DNA from: Akebia trifoliata
Lineage: Eukaryota > Streptophyta > Magnoliopsida > Ranunculales > Lardizabalaceae
Length of the DNA: 64,000 nucleotides
Assembly (NCBI GenBank): GCA_017979445.1
Contig: CM030715.1
Location: forward strand, 11,772,187-11,836,186
Direction of reading: 5' to 3'
A model generated the notes under the pieces. It saw nothing but the letters and a program-made list of their open reading frames with translations, was not told the DNA's origin and searched no databases. The first letter of the stretch is position 1; every line of letters begins with the position of its first letter. Of the stretch, positions 1 through 11,400 are shown in pieces. The position numbers and the translations under genes are program-made.

Positions 1-562
1 AAATTATCGTTTTACCCCTGAAGAGAACTTTTGCATTTCAAGTCGGTTTTTGATGTTCCAAGATGTTTTAGAATTAATTTTTCGTAAGGAATTTAATGGG
101 AATATTGGTTTGTGTCATTTATGAAATTTTTTTGTGCGAAATGGTCGTGAACTTTATGAGGGGCATTTTCATAATTTTGTCAAATTTTGTTAAAATTGAC
201 GAGATAATTTATTTGATTTCTACTTGTTGTTTTATGTCTTTGAAAGGGTTTTCATTAGCGTAATGTAGGCTCTAGGGTTGTTTTGATGTTAGGAGTATTT
301 TGATAATTTGATCATTTTTTAATGATTTTTATCGTAAATCTTCTTTTTGTCTGCAAGATGATGATTTCTATGTTTTTGAGGTTATATTTTCATAACGTAG
401 CATGGTTTTTACAGTTTTGTCAGTTCGAGATACCTCATCTGGATTTTTGAAACATATCTGGTAACAAAATAAAGCGTTGGAATAAACATCTATCATTGGG
501 AACTATTGCGATCAGGTTGACAAGTTGATTAATCAAGCGAATGCAAAAATGGGGTGTCTACA
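1..562 (-). mobile_element. 3' LTR of Ogre-like element A (partial, cut by window edge)
   Basis: On the minus strand this LTR begins TGTAGACACCCC at 562 and runs off the window at base 1. The sequence is clearly the same family as 2715-4462, 15601-17254 and 62964-64000. It is closest to 15601-17254, for example over the stretch ending in ATTTGATTTCTACTTGTTG, which the solo copy at 2715-4462 has diverged from. A purine tract lies directly upstream on the minus strand (563-575), as expected for a 3' LTR. It is therefore paired with the 5' LTR at 15601-17254. Confidence 0.85.
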
Positions 563-575
563 GATGCCCCTCTTT
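563..575 (-). other. Polypurine tract of element A
   Basis: The minus strand reads AAAGAGGGGCATC immediately before the LTR start TGTAGACACC. This is the usual position and composition of the plus-strand primer of plant Ty3/gypsy elements. It shows that the LTR at 1-562 is a 3' LTR and that element A extends to the right from here. Confidence 0.8.
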
Positions 576-2676
576 GGCAGAGGGTTGAAACAAACTAGAT
601 AGCAAATCTATTTTGATAGATAGTGCGATATGTGAATGACAAAGCTAGTGACAGTTCATTTTGCAGCCTGATTTAGCAATTCGTCGGGATGTTCAGATCC
701 TTGAGCGTAAAACTCTCTCCGAACTAAAAGGTTGTCAGGTCCTTGAGCGAAAGTTTTCACTGACGGTGTCAGATCCTTGAATTTTAAAGAATTCTCCTTG
801 ACTAAAAAGTGCAAGTGTGAGTGTGTGTACTGCATGAAAGTGAGAAAAAATTGAGCATAATTCAGAGAAAACCCTTCGCACTATTTGAGCATAATCCAAG
901 TTAACCATTGGTGGCAACTAAGCAAAATCCAAGATAACCCTTGGCGGCAACTGAGTAAAATCCAAGATAACCCTTGGCGGCATCTGAGCACAATCCAAGA
1001 TAACCCTTGGCGACAACTGAGCAAAATCCAAGTTAACCCTTGACGGCATCTGAGCAAAATCCAAGATAACCTTTGACGGCAACTGAGCAAAATCCAAGAT
1101 AACCCTTAACCGCATCTGAGCAAAATCCAAGTTAACCCTTCTCGGCAACTGAGCAAAATCCAAGATAACCCTTGGCGGAAACTAAGCAAAATCCAAGATA
1201 ACCCTTGGTGGCAACTGAGCAAAACTGACAAATGAATGAATGAATTTTGAAAAAAATGAATGAATCTGGAGAAGAATGATTAAAATAAATCTAGATGAGA
1301 TTGAAAATAAATATGGAAAATAATGATTGAATCAGGGAACAAATGAATAAATCTGGAAGATAATGAATATGGAAGAGAATGATCGAATCCAATGGATTTG
1401 GAAAGGAATCTAGGAACGAAAAAATGCCCTATCTCCTACTCTAGGTAAATGGGTTATTAATTAATCTCTGGGCACAACCAAATGTGAGATCCGAAGTACT
1501 TTTGTTTGAACCTCAAGGTTTTATCCAAAAGTTTTATGAATTTAAAACCTGAGTTTTTATTTCTTTTGAATCTCATGAGTTTTTCGAAAAACTGTTATCG
1601 AAAGGGTAACCTTAAGTTTGGGGTTCCCAGGATTGCTTAAAAACAAAATGCCCCTAATTTGACTATAAACATGGCATTGGAGATAATTGAATACGTTATG
1701 CAAAAAATAAAAAAAAATGCCCTTAGTATAAAGGTTCGAAATATTTGATTACCACGAGCATAATAAAGATCCAACTTTTAATTTTGATTAATTTTATTAA
1801 AGATTTTGAGTCAGGTTCAAGATAACAAAATATTTCTTTTTGAAACTCATCATAAAATTCATCATTCTCTCCTTTGGTTTACTTGGAGAAGTAAAAATTT
1901 TTAGATCGATCGTAGATAAGATACTTGTGGCTCTTGAGTCTGTGCATGGTTTAAGCTAAGTATTGAACTTGATTATTCGGACTTCTGATGTTTTAGCTCG
2001 GACCGCTCTTCTGTTTTGCTTTGTTGCTCTAACTTTTGCCTAGATCGCCTTTTCAGATTTTCAATCTTGCGAGCTTTCTTTTTTTCTTTGCTCTGATTGT
2101 TACCAAAGTTGTCCTTGCGGATTTTCAACCTTGCGAGCTTACCTTAATTTTTGCTTAAGTCGTCATTTTCGGGTTTTCAACCTAACAGGCTTTTTTTCTT
2201 TTTCCTTTCTGAACTTATGGAATTGCTATCTGATCATGATTTGCTATCTTCCTTGACTTTTTGCACGATACTTAGGAGGACTTTTATAGGTAAGCTTAGG
2301 ACTGGGTATAAAAAGAAAGGAATTTTGAGGCTCAAAAACCCAAATGCTCCTTGTATGGCATTTCCTTTTAAATTGTTTTCTTTTTTCCTTGAATTTTCTT
2401 CCTCATTTTGGATGATATTTATTTTTCTTCAAAATTTTTTCTTTTTTATTTTGATGTGTAGGAAAATAGATTTTTATTTTATTTTAATGTGGTCGGACCT
2501 GATGTAACTTCTCAGGTTGCCTACGTACCCCAAAATTTTGGGAAAAGACCAAAACGTAGTTCAAATTTTTTCCTCCCTGAGAAAAAAAGCATAATTTTTT
2601 TTTTGAAAAGATTGCAAAGGGGTTGAGTATATTGAACTGGGTAATAGGAGAATTGATTCGGCCAAAGATGACCCCC
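576..2676 (-). other. 3' untranslated region of element A
   Basis: This is noncoding internal sequence between the integrase stop and the polypurine tract. It contains the 33 bp array (852-1225), several T/A-rich runs and, at about 2500-2540, a block whose minus strand reads GTACGTAGGCAACCTGAGAA. I believe that block recurs in many plant gypsy 3' UTRs, but this is from memory. Open frames here, such as 2151-2507 plus and 2484-2705 minus, look like chance or array artefacts. Confidence 0.6.
852..1225. repeat. 33 bp tandem array in the 3' UTR of element A
   Basis: Ten near-identical 33 bp units run from 886 to 1215. One degenerate 34 bp unit precedes them (852-885) and a 10 bp stub follows. 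Each unit contains CAAAATCCAAGATAACCC. Unit length is a multiple of three, so stop-free minus-strand frames cross the array, but they are repeat artefacts. Minisatellite arrays between pol and the 3' LTR are typical of Ogre/Tat elements. Confidence 0.9.
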
Positions 2677-2714
2677 TTAAATGGAGTACCATTTGATTTA
2701 TTCAAGGTTGGTTG
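2677..2714 (-). pseudogene. Last codons of element A integrase, displaced by the solo LTR
   Basis: Joining the minus strand across the solo LTR, with one copy of the 5 bp duplication removed, continues the integrase reading frame. The continuation is a short tail (N-L-E-stop-I-K-W-Y-S-I) ending at a stop at 2677-2679. The internal TAA stands where Gln would be expected. This resembles the conserved C-terminal tail of this integrase family, which ends in a hydrophobic/aromatic stretch. Residues 2710-2714 are one copy of the target duplication. Confidence 0.65.
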
Positions 2715-4462
2715 TGAAAGCGCCCTCGATCCGCGGGGTGCGCGGATCAGCTTTTGACCCTTGAGGTTTGGGAGTCGCCACCTAGTTATTACGGTCTAGG
2801 AACCGATCAATGACTCTAAACGGATAAAAACTAATCTAAAACAAAAAAAAAAACTGAATTCGGGGATCAAGTTACGGGGTTGGAAGGTGTTAGGCACCAA
2901 CCCCGCCCGGCCAAAGCCGGTCTCTACTAAATTCCCAAGTAAATTACATTGCTAAAACCTAGATAAGAAAATAAATAAAAATAAAAGGTTTACCTTTCCG
3001 ATGGCAAGGACTTGGTTCCCTCAGATCTGACAAAAAGAACTCATTGTACCGTGCTCCCTTGCTTCGTTCTGCTTCCTGATTTGACTTCGGATCTCCGAGG
3101 CAAGGTATCTCCTTGTTTTTTGAATCTGAACTCTTCAAGTTCGTTGCGGATTTGGGGATGTTTTTAGAAGGCTTTTGAGTGTTTTCTAGACTAAAATTGA
3201 AGGAGGGATGTTAGCTAAGGAGTTGGGGCTTCAAAACTAGGGTTTATGGGGGGCTAGGGGAGCTTCTAGACCTACTTCTCTTAGGGTTTATAATTTGATA
3301 CGAAAATAGGGTGTGAGCACCTCTATTTATAGATTTTTTTAAGAGTTGATTTGGGTAGAGTTAGTATTTAATTAGAGTTCTTTTAATTAGAGTTGTGTTT
3401 TAGTTAGAATTGTTTTAAGTAGAATTGTGTTTTAATTAGAATTGTTTTAGGTAGAATTGTTTTTAAGTTAGAACTCTATTAGATAGAGTTATTATTTAAT
3501 TAGAATTCTATTATGACTTTTAGTCTTATTTGATTGACTTTTAATGTTTTGACTTTAGTCTTAATTGATTGACTTTTAATATCTTGACTTCAGTCTTGCT
3601 TAATTGACTTTAATTTTGACTTCAGTCTCACTTGATTGACTTTAATACCTTGACCTTAGTCTTGCTTGATTTACTTTGATTTTTGGAGAACCCCTCCTCT
3701 AAAATATTTTTAATTCTTTGGATCCCCAAAATGGAGGGGTCCTTAAAGAAATATCCCACGAACCCTCAACAATTTTGCCTGAGAGTTCGATTAATCGATT
3801 TTTTAGGTTCAAAATTTTAAATTAATTTCATTAATGTTTAAATTTAATTATTTAATATTTTATTTATTAATTTCGAATTTTTTAATTATGAAAATTGTGA
3901 AATTACCGTTTTGCCCCCGGAGAGGACTTTTCATGTTTCAAGTCGGTTTTTAATGTTCTAGGATGTTTTAGAATTGATTTTTCATAAGAAATTCAATGGA
4001 AATATTAGTTTGAGTCATTTATGAAATTTTTTGTGTGAAATGGTTGTGAACTTTGTGAGGGGCATTTTCGTAATTTTGTCAAATTTTGTTAAAATTGGTG
4101 AAATGATTTATTTGGTTTCGATTTGTTATTTTATGTGTTCGAGAGAGTTTTCCTAAGCGTAACGTAGGCTCTAGGGTTGTTTTGAGGTTAGGGGTATTTT
4201 GGTAATTTGTTAATTTTTTTAGTGATTTTTATCGTGAAATTTCTTTTTGGTCTGCAAGATGATGATTTCTATGTTTCTGGGGTCGTATTTTCCTAGCGTA
4301 GCGTGGTTTCTAAGGTTTTGTCAATTCGAGATACCTCATCCGGATTTCTGAAACACATTTGGTAACAAATAAAGCAATGGAATACACATCCATCATTGGG
4401 AATCATTGCGATCGGGTTGACGAGTTGATTAATCAGGCGGATGCAAAAATGGGGTGTCTACA
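2715..4462 (-). mobile_element. Solo LTR of the A family inserted in element A integrase
   Basis: This is a full 1748 bp LTR with TG...CA ends. On the minus strand it starts TGTAGACACCCC and ends GGGCGCTTTCA. GGTTG is present at both ends (2710-2714 and 4464-4468), with one extra G next to the right end. No polypurine tract or PBS adjoins it, and integrase codons lie on both sides, so it is a solo LTR left by LTR-LTR recombination rather than an end of element A. A minus-strand TATA box (CTATAAATAG) lies near 3325-3335. A TGACTTTAGTCTT-rich minisatellite occupies about 3500-3680. Confidence 0.88.
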
Positions 4463-5690
4463 GGGTTGATTTTGGTAATTCAATTCCATCATGATCTTGA
4501 AACCTGATAGCTTTTCCTGGTAATATTTCCTTGATGATGAACGGACCTTCATAATTTGGTTTGAACTTCCTTCTAGGGTCAAAGATAGGTGCCCGATTCT
4601 CTTTGAGTACTAAATCCCCGACTTGTAAGTGACGGGCCTTAATCTTTTTGTCAAACTCACGGGCGACTCTTCTTTGATAAGCTTGCACGTGATATAAAGC
4701 TCTTAGTCATTTTTCTTCGATCAAATTTAATTCTTCATACCGTTGACGAACCCAATCTACTTTTGACAACTGACTTTCCAACAAGACCCTGAGAGACGGA
4801 ATTTCCATTTCAACTAGCAAGACCACTTTCGTGCCATACACTAAGGAGTAGGGAGTAGCTCCAGTAGAGGATCGAATTGAAGTTCAATATGCCCATAGTG
4901 CAAATGGTAGTTTTTTTGACCAATCTCGATGTGATTGACACATTTTCCTGATGATAGTCTTAAGATTCTTATTAGCTGCTTTGACTGCTCTATTAGTCTG
5001 AGGGCGGTAAGGAGATGATTTGTGTTGTGAGATTTTGAACTTTGAACACAATGTAATGACCTCAGCTTTGAAGTGTGACCCGTTATCAGAGATCAATTCC
5101 GAAGGTACCCCGTACCGACTGATGATGTTCGTTTGGATAAACTTTGCAACTGGAGATGCAGTGAGGACAGTATAAGAGGCAACTTCGACCCACTTAGTAA
5201 AATAATCGATAGCAACTAGAATGTATTTATGCCCGTTTGATGCCTTAGGCGATATTTTACTAATAATGTCAATTCCCCAAACTGAGAATGGCCACGGTGA
5301 AGTCAGACCAACTAATTGAGATGGTGGCACATGTATGAGATTTGCATGTATTTGGCATTTGTGGCAGGTTTTGACCATTTGATGACAATCTATTTCCATC
5401 GTGGGCTAGTAGTATCCTTGTCTCATGATTTTCTTAGCTAACATTTTCCTAACTACTCATGTGGGGGTCACATTCCCTTGAATGTAGTTTAACCATTATC
5501 TGTTCAGCCTGATCTTCATCAACATACGACAAATAAATCCTATCATAAGACCTTTTGTATAAACTTCCTGCACACAGGATGAATTGAGGTGCTAATCTTA
5601 GCAGGATTTGTCATTCCTTCCTCGATGCTTCTTCCGGGAATTCTTATTTTTCTAACACTCTTTTTATATCTATGTACCATGACTTTCCAT
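4463..5690 (-). pseudogene. Element A integrase (decayed)
   Basis: This would encode the integrase that inserts the cDNA copy. The minus strand shows the zinc-binding end (CHKCQIHAN), the core with first Asp in WGIDIIS, the second Asp in ISDNGSHFK and the PYRPQTN stretch. The C-terminal KFKPNYEGPF module follows at 4688-4463. Several defects are visible. The catalytic Glu, normally in an AVEAANK context, is Lys (AVKAANK). A TAG replaces Trp just upstream of 5399. A TGA replaces Arg near 4887. The 3' end is cut by the solo LTR. Upstream of 5399 the HHCC region is scattered over frames. It lies directly downstream of the RNase H region, as in other Ty3/gypsy pol genes. The identity is clear but the product is non-functional. 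Confidence 0.9.
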
Positions 5691-5697
5691 CGGGTAG

Positions 5698-6560
5698 TCA
5701 AGTAGCAATGTTAATTTGATGGCAATATGCAGGTTTGTCTTTGACTTCGACGGTGATCGACCTCAATTCCATGCTAGGGGGCAAATGGATCATTGAAGAT
5801 AGAGTGGCTAAAGAGTCAGCAAATCTATTATCTTCCCTTGACAAGTGTTGAAACATGATAGCTTTAAACTTACTCACTAAGTTTAACAGATACTCATAAT
5901 AAGGCTTCACCTTTTCATCCCTAGTCTTCCATTACTCCAATTACTGATGTATGACCAAGGCTGAATCCCCAAAAATTTCAATTTCTGTAATGTCCAGGTT
6001 CAAAGCAGTTTCGAGCCCCGCGATGCATGCCTCATATACAGTTGTGTTACTAGTGTTAGAAAAGGCTAATTTAATAGCGATAGGAATGTGGCATCCTTCT
6101 GGAGAAAACATGACTGCCCCTATTCCATACCCATTCTGATTGGCGGTTCCATCAAAGTATAGCTGCCATGTTTGGTTTTGAGGTTCTTTTTCGACATGCA
6201 AGATGTTCTCATCTGGGAATTGATCAACATGCTGTATTCCTTTTACTACAGGGTGATCTGCCAAGTATTCTACCACAGCTCTCCCCTTGATAGATTTTTA
6301 TGTAACATGCGTGATGTCAAACTCTGATAACAACAATAAACAACGCGCGCGGTTCTCCCTGTCAATGCCGATTTCTCGAAAAGATACTTGAGAGAATCCA
6401 TCCGAGATAACAAGATAATTAAATGAGATAGCATATAGTACCAGAGTCTCTGAGTAGCCCATACCAGTGCCAAACAAGTTATTTCTAGGGTTGAATACCT
6501 TCATTCATATTCTAACATTTTTTTGCTGATATAGTATATAGCCTTTTCGTTGCGAGTATC
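5698..6560 (-). pseudogene. Element A RNase H region (two RNase H domains, decayed)
   Basis: The region would degrade the RNA of the RNA/DNA hybrid during reverse transcription. At 6560-6270 are remnants of the ordinary gypsy RNase H (LVWATQRLWYYML, then SLKYLFEKSALTGRTAR in a shifted frame). At 6276-5941 a second, better preserved domain shows the first acidic site in WQLYFDGTANQNGYGIGAV, then YEACIAGLE and FGDSALVI. At 5910-5698 the tail is EDNRFADSLATL. A second RNase H after the first marks the Tat/Ogre clade (knowledge of the family). Frameshifts separate the three pieces and a stop lies near 5935. Confidence 0.85.
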
Positions 6561-6689
6561 TTTGTCATACTGTGTAATCATGCATCCTATAACTTCTTCT
6601 GTGACTGACAGATAAAGAAGAAGTGGTTCACTCGGTATAGGTGGAACCAAAATAGGTGGGTTCAAGATATACTCCTTGACTTAGTCGAA

Positions 6690-8209
6690 AGTCTTTTGAC
6701 ATTGCTCATTCCAAACTATTATTTCATTCTTTTTGAGAAACTTGAAAATAGGTTCGCAGACGTTGGAGAGTTGAGTGATAAATCTGTTAACATATTGGAT
6801 TCTACCCAAAAAACCTCGATTTATTTTTCAGTCTCAGGTGGTGGCATCTCTTGGATAGCTTTAATCTTCATAGAGTCTACTTCGATCCCTCTTTGACTGA
6901 CCACAAATCCCAATAATTTTTCAGAACTTACTCCAAATACGCATTTCTGCAGGTTGAGACGGAGTTGGTACTTTTGAATCCTTGTGAGAAAATTTTCTAA
7001 CGTAGCCACATGCCCTAGTCATTCCTTGGATTTGACTATCATATCATCTACATAGACTTCGACTTCCTTGTGCATCATGTCATGCAGTAAAGTTGTAGTT
7101 GCTCTTTGATAAGTGGTTCCAGCATTCTTTAAACCAAAAGGCATAACCTTGTAGCAAAAGGTTCCCCACTGTGTGATGAATGACATTTTTTGCATATCCT
7201 AAGGATCCATTTTTATCTGATTGTACCCCGAAAAGTCATCTATGAAGGATAGCAAAGCGTGCCCTGTCGTACTATCTACTAAAACATCTATGTGTGGTAA
7301 AGGAAAACTGTCTTTTGGACTTACTTTATTTAGGTCTCTGAAATCTACACACACTCTGACTTTTCCATCCTTTTTGGGTACTGGGACGACATTAGCAATC
7401 TACTCAGGATATTCTACTACTTCCAAGAATCTGACGTTAATCTGTTTCGTAACTTTTTCTTTAATCTTCAGAGTTCATTCCGGCTTCATACGTCGAAGTT
7501 TATGTTTGATTGGTCGAGCATCAGGATATAATGGAATCCGATGTTGAACAATATTTGTGCTTACCCCCGGAATATCCTCATAAGACCAAGCGAACACATC
7601 TTTAAACTTTCTGAGCAAGTCTACTATGCCTTTGCGTTCATCGGGAGATAAAGTGACCCCAATCCAAATTTCTTGAGGACTTTCTTTCGTTCCGAGGTTA
7701 ATAACCTCTACTTCCTCTATTAGAGGTTGAGCCTGACGTTCATCTTCTTGTTCAAGTAACTTGATTATTTCAGAGAGAGTTTCTTCGTCAGAAGACTCTC
7801 CCTCCGAAGCCAGATTATTAGTTAAATTATTATTGCGCTCAGGATAATCAAAAATTTCTTTTATTTCATTAAAAAGAGATGGGGTAACAGGACTCATTGT
7901 CAACTTAACTAACTCACTTGACTTAACAGGAATAACTGACTTACTAGAAATAAAAGACTTAGTAGAAACAACTAACTTACTTGACTCAACAGAAATAAAT
8001 GACTCATCAAGCACGTCAGACTGAACATGACTAATAGGACTGATGGACCCAGTCTTGACGTGCAACACCAGACTAATTACATGATAATTAGAGAGACACC
8101 CAACAGAGGGTTTGATTACAGACTGAGGATTTGGGATCCCCTTCTCAATTGACAACACCAAGACACTGTGAACTTCAATGAATAACTGGTCAATATTGAG
8201 GGAACCCAA
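6690..8209 (-). pseudogene. Element A reverse transcriptase (decayed)
   Basis: The minus-strand frame 8209-7475 carries an acidic linker, then VINLGTKESPQE, FAWSYEDIPG and KLRRMKPE, the standard start of this RT. Further down, across stops and shifts, come KVRVCVDFRDLN (near 7350), VMPFGLKNAGTTYQRA (near 7130) and the catalytic YVDDMIVKS at about 7025-7060. The connection domain CVFGVSSEKLLGFVV is at 7009-6821. Stops include ones near 7474, 7405 and 7200. The catalytic Asp pair is intact but the frame is broken. It lies between protease/G-patch and RNase H, the expected order. Confidence 0.9.
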
Positions 8210-8409
8210 ATTGAGCTATCAGTCTTCAACTTCATTCTTTTTAGCTTCTGTGCTTGCTTCCTGTTCAGGCCAATCCATACCAAAGAAGATCTCAAACCCC
8301 GGTAGACGAGTACCTGTGATGTGGTCAACGAACGGCTCTAGGAACCCACAGTAACGAAAATCTTCTCATTCCTTCACGAAATAGCCATTAAGGGGTTTTA
8401 CGATAGGAC

Positions 8410-9829
8410 TTCATTTTTATGAAATTCGTGGTGCGCCTTTGTCTTTTTACAATTGCTTTGTCCCGCTTTGTCTTCCAGTATTGGGCCCAATCTTTCTTAG
8501 TAGGCTTATATCTTAGACCAAATGTGTCGATGACCTCTTTAATCACTGGCGCCTCTTTAATACCTTGTTACTTGCGACCTAGGCCTATACCAGGGAAAAA
8601 TCTCATTTTCTAAACATATTGGCCATGTAGCAGTTAGAAGTATTTTCCATTGGAAAATATTTTTTCATAGCCTGATCCCATTGGATTGAGCATATCTTTT
8701 CAAATTGGAACCTACTTAGCTCTACTCCCTGTTGTTCTGGCCGAATCTCAAATAATGGCTCACTCTTAGCTTCAGTACTATTTATAATTCCCACAATTTT
8801 AGCATCTCCATGAAGAGTAATCACTAGCCCACCCTTAATAAACTTGACCTTCTGGTGTAACGTAGAAGGTACTACTTTGATTTGGTGTAGCCACGGTCTT
8901 CCTAACAATAGATTAAAGGAAGACTGGATGTCTATGACTTAAAATTTCGTAAGAAATTCAACAATGCCTGTGGACAATCGAAGGTGCAAAATTTCCAGTG
9001 TATCCCTTTTGATGTTATCATAGGCCCTAACACCCTGATTACTGGGCTTGAGATCTTCAGCCTTAATCCCAAGGCAAGTAGCAGTCTTTAGGGGGCAAAC
9101 ATTCAGTGCACTTCCATTATCAATCAATACCAGAGGTACCTTCATCCTGTTACAGTCAACTGTGATGTGCAAAGGCTTTGTGTGACTTGCACCTTCTTTT
9201 GGGAGATCTGAGTCTGAGAAAGATAGGATATTTTCTACAAAAGTTGCCTCTACTATGTTTGCCAGCTCATCTGGAGAAGTATCAAGGGAGACTTGGGCTG
9301 TACTTAGTGCTTTGAGCACGGCTTCTCTATGAACAGTGAAAGCCATGAGTAAACCCCAAACTGAGATATTGGCCCCTAATTTCTTCAATTGCTTGATCAC
9401 GAAGTCATCTTCCTCAATATTTTCTTTAATGGGATCTTCTCTTTCTTTTCTTGCCAAGGCTGCAGGATTATCAACACAGAGTTCTTGTGACTTAAAAACT
9501 CTTCTCCCTCGAGTCATATGTCTAACTTGATCACAGGAGAGGGAGAAAGGCTCTTCTTCTTCAGTTAACAAGTATGGATTTTCATCTGTCAAGGAGACAA
9601 GACTTTCTGGGTTCATTTGAGCCAAAAGATAATTGGTAAATGTGGGGGTCGTATAATGCGGTGGGGATAAACAATATGTATCATCCGAGGTTAGGTCAAA
9701 TGATTCATAGTTTGTGGTGAAAACCTCATCAGTAAAAGTTATCCCGGCAAAGGGGTAACCAGGCAGTTTGACTTGGATTCGATAGATAAGAAAGACGGGA
9801 TCGAATAGCAATGGGGTGTGAGAAATCAT
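8410..9829 (-). pseudogene. Element A protease plus G-patch region (decayed)
   Basis: The minus-strand frame 9829-8939 contains a gag-pro linker and the protease active site as LIDNGSALNVCPL, with Asp-Asn-Gly in place of the usual D-S/T-G. The downstream strand is in another frame at 8908-8603 (MLGRPWLHQIKVVPSTLHQ). From about 8602 to 8420 the frame, after one stop, shows a glycine-rich FPGIGLG stretch and GLRYKPTKKDW. This matches the G-patch segment that follows protease in this clade. A single-base shift or short deletion separates 8939 from 8908. The product would be the polyprotein-processing protease; it is broken here. Confidence 0.8.
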
Positions 9830-9847
9830 ATTTAGGGTTGGTGGAGG

Positions 9848-11180
9848 TCAATAGGTAGGTAGTGGATTAGTGGTGACATTTGGTGGGCTAGGGATTGTGA
9901 CCTTTTTATTGTCAATAAGGTTTTGAATGGCATGGCACAAGGTGATACATCGATCCGTGTGATGGTTAGGATTTTGATGAAGTTCGCAGAACAAGTTAGG
10001 GTTGTGTTCGACTGGTAGGGGATTTGATAAAGGTCGGGGTTGAATTAGGGTAAGCAACCCTTTTTTCAATAGTTTTTGCAAAGCTACAGTAAGGGTCATC
10101 CCTGAATTGGTAAATTGACACGGAGTTCGAGGTTGACTTGGGTGAACCTGATTATTAGTCCGGGCTGGGGGTTGAGCTGTGGTAGCTGACGTGTTGGCTA
10201 TGTAGACATGATTGGTATTGGGTTTGGGAACATAAGGTTTCTTGGACTTGTTATCCGAGGGGTTAGAAAGAACCCCAAAGGCAAACGCATCCTCGAGTTG
10301 GCTTTGACTTGTAACAAGGACTCAAAAGTAGGTAGATATTGGGCCACTAGGTGTTGAGCATATCCTTGTGAGAGGTTCTTTAGGATAATTGCTACTAATT
10401 CCTTCTCCGAAGGTCTATCCCACATTTGGATAGCCTTGGTCCTCCAGCGACCAATGAAATCAGTGAATGTTTCCCCATTTTTCTGCTTAGTTGACTCCAA
10501 ATCCCTTCTTGAAGTCTCAATCTCTATACTATACTTATACTGATGCCAGAAGGCTTTTGACATGCTCTCCCAGGTACCCACAGTAACTGGATCTTGAGAC
10601 ATCAACCAACGTAGTGTTGATCCTGATAGAGTTCTCTGAAACAACAACGTCATATGTTCGTCGTTGAGCCCCATAGTGCACATGTTGGTAACATACACCT
10701 TAACATGTGTTTTCGCACACCCTGTCCTACTAAACTTGTCCATTTTAGACATCACAAACTTCTCTGGCAAGTGGATTTTAGGGATGCGATTCAGAGCTTC
10801 AATGCCTACTACGATTTCATCGATACCTTTTATACTCTTCATAGCTGACTCCAATTGAGACATTTTGTTAGCTAACATCGAATTTTCATCAACATACTCT
10901 TTATCTTCGTCGAGTTTGAAGACTTCACGTGGACGTTTCTCTTCTACCTTCTTTTTTCTTGGTTATCTATGGGATTGCCCATTGATTCCGAGGTCTGTTC
11001 TAACACTTCATTGGCAAAGGCTAGTAAGATCTTACGGATCTCTATGAGCTCAGATTCTGAAGCCATCTCTGCTTGTTGACTTGGTACTGTAGCTCGTTCT
11101 AACAGACTGGACTTACGACTCCAATTAAGAGGTGGACGCTTGAGTTTGGGCGCAGTGATAATCCTATAGGACCCCATCAA
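9848..11180 (-). pseudogene. Element A gag (capsid and zinc knuckle, decayed)
   Basis: Gag would form the cytoplasmic virus-like particle. The N-terminal part is 11180-10944. The capsid is in frame 10878-10198, with KTHVKVYVTNMCTMGL, RTLSGSTLRWL, SRRDLESTKQKNGETF and QHLVAQYLPTFESL. The nucleocapsid is at 10099-9848, with a zinc knuckle written FCELHQNPNHHTDRC (C-x2-H-x5-H-x4-C type). These parts are in different frames, separated by stops or shifts near 10940 and 10190-10100. It lies downstream of ORF1 and upstream of protease. The identity is secure from the capsid motifs, and the gene is clearly inactive. Confidence 0.88.
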
Positions 11181-11400
11181 ATGTATATTTAATCAATTTC
11201 AGTGTTACCCCCTTGATAACATTTTTAAGGAATCAGTTTATTGAGGTTTGTGCACCAACCCATTAATTAATCCATTTACGCAATGATCATTCAAAAAAGA
11301 AATAAATGTTTATTTGAAAGAAAAAAAACTTTATTGAAAATGATTGACAAAGAAACGTTCTCATTAAAACCTCTTTCAACAAATTTGACTTAAACTATTT

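Noticed and set aside
886..1215. Regular short repeats that could suggest a CRISPR array
   Set aside because: The units are contiguous, with no unique spacers, and lie in a plant retrotransposon 3' UTR; they are a minisatellite. The same holds for 45307-45857 and 46254-46955.
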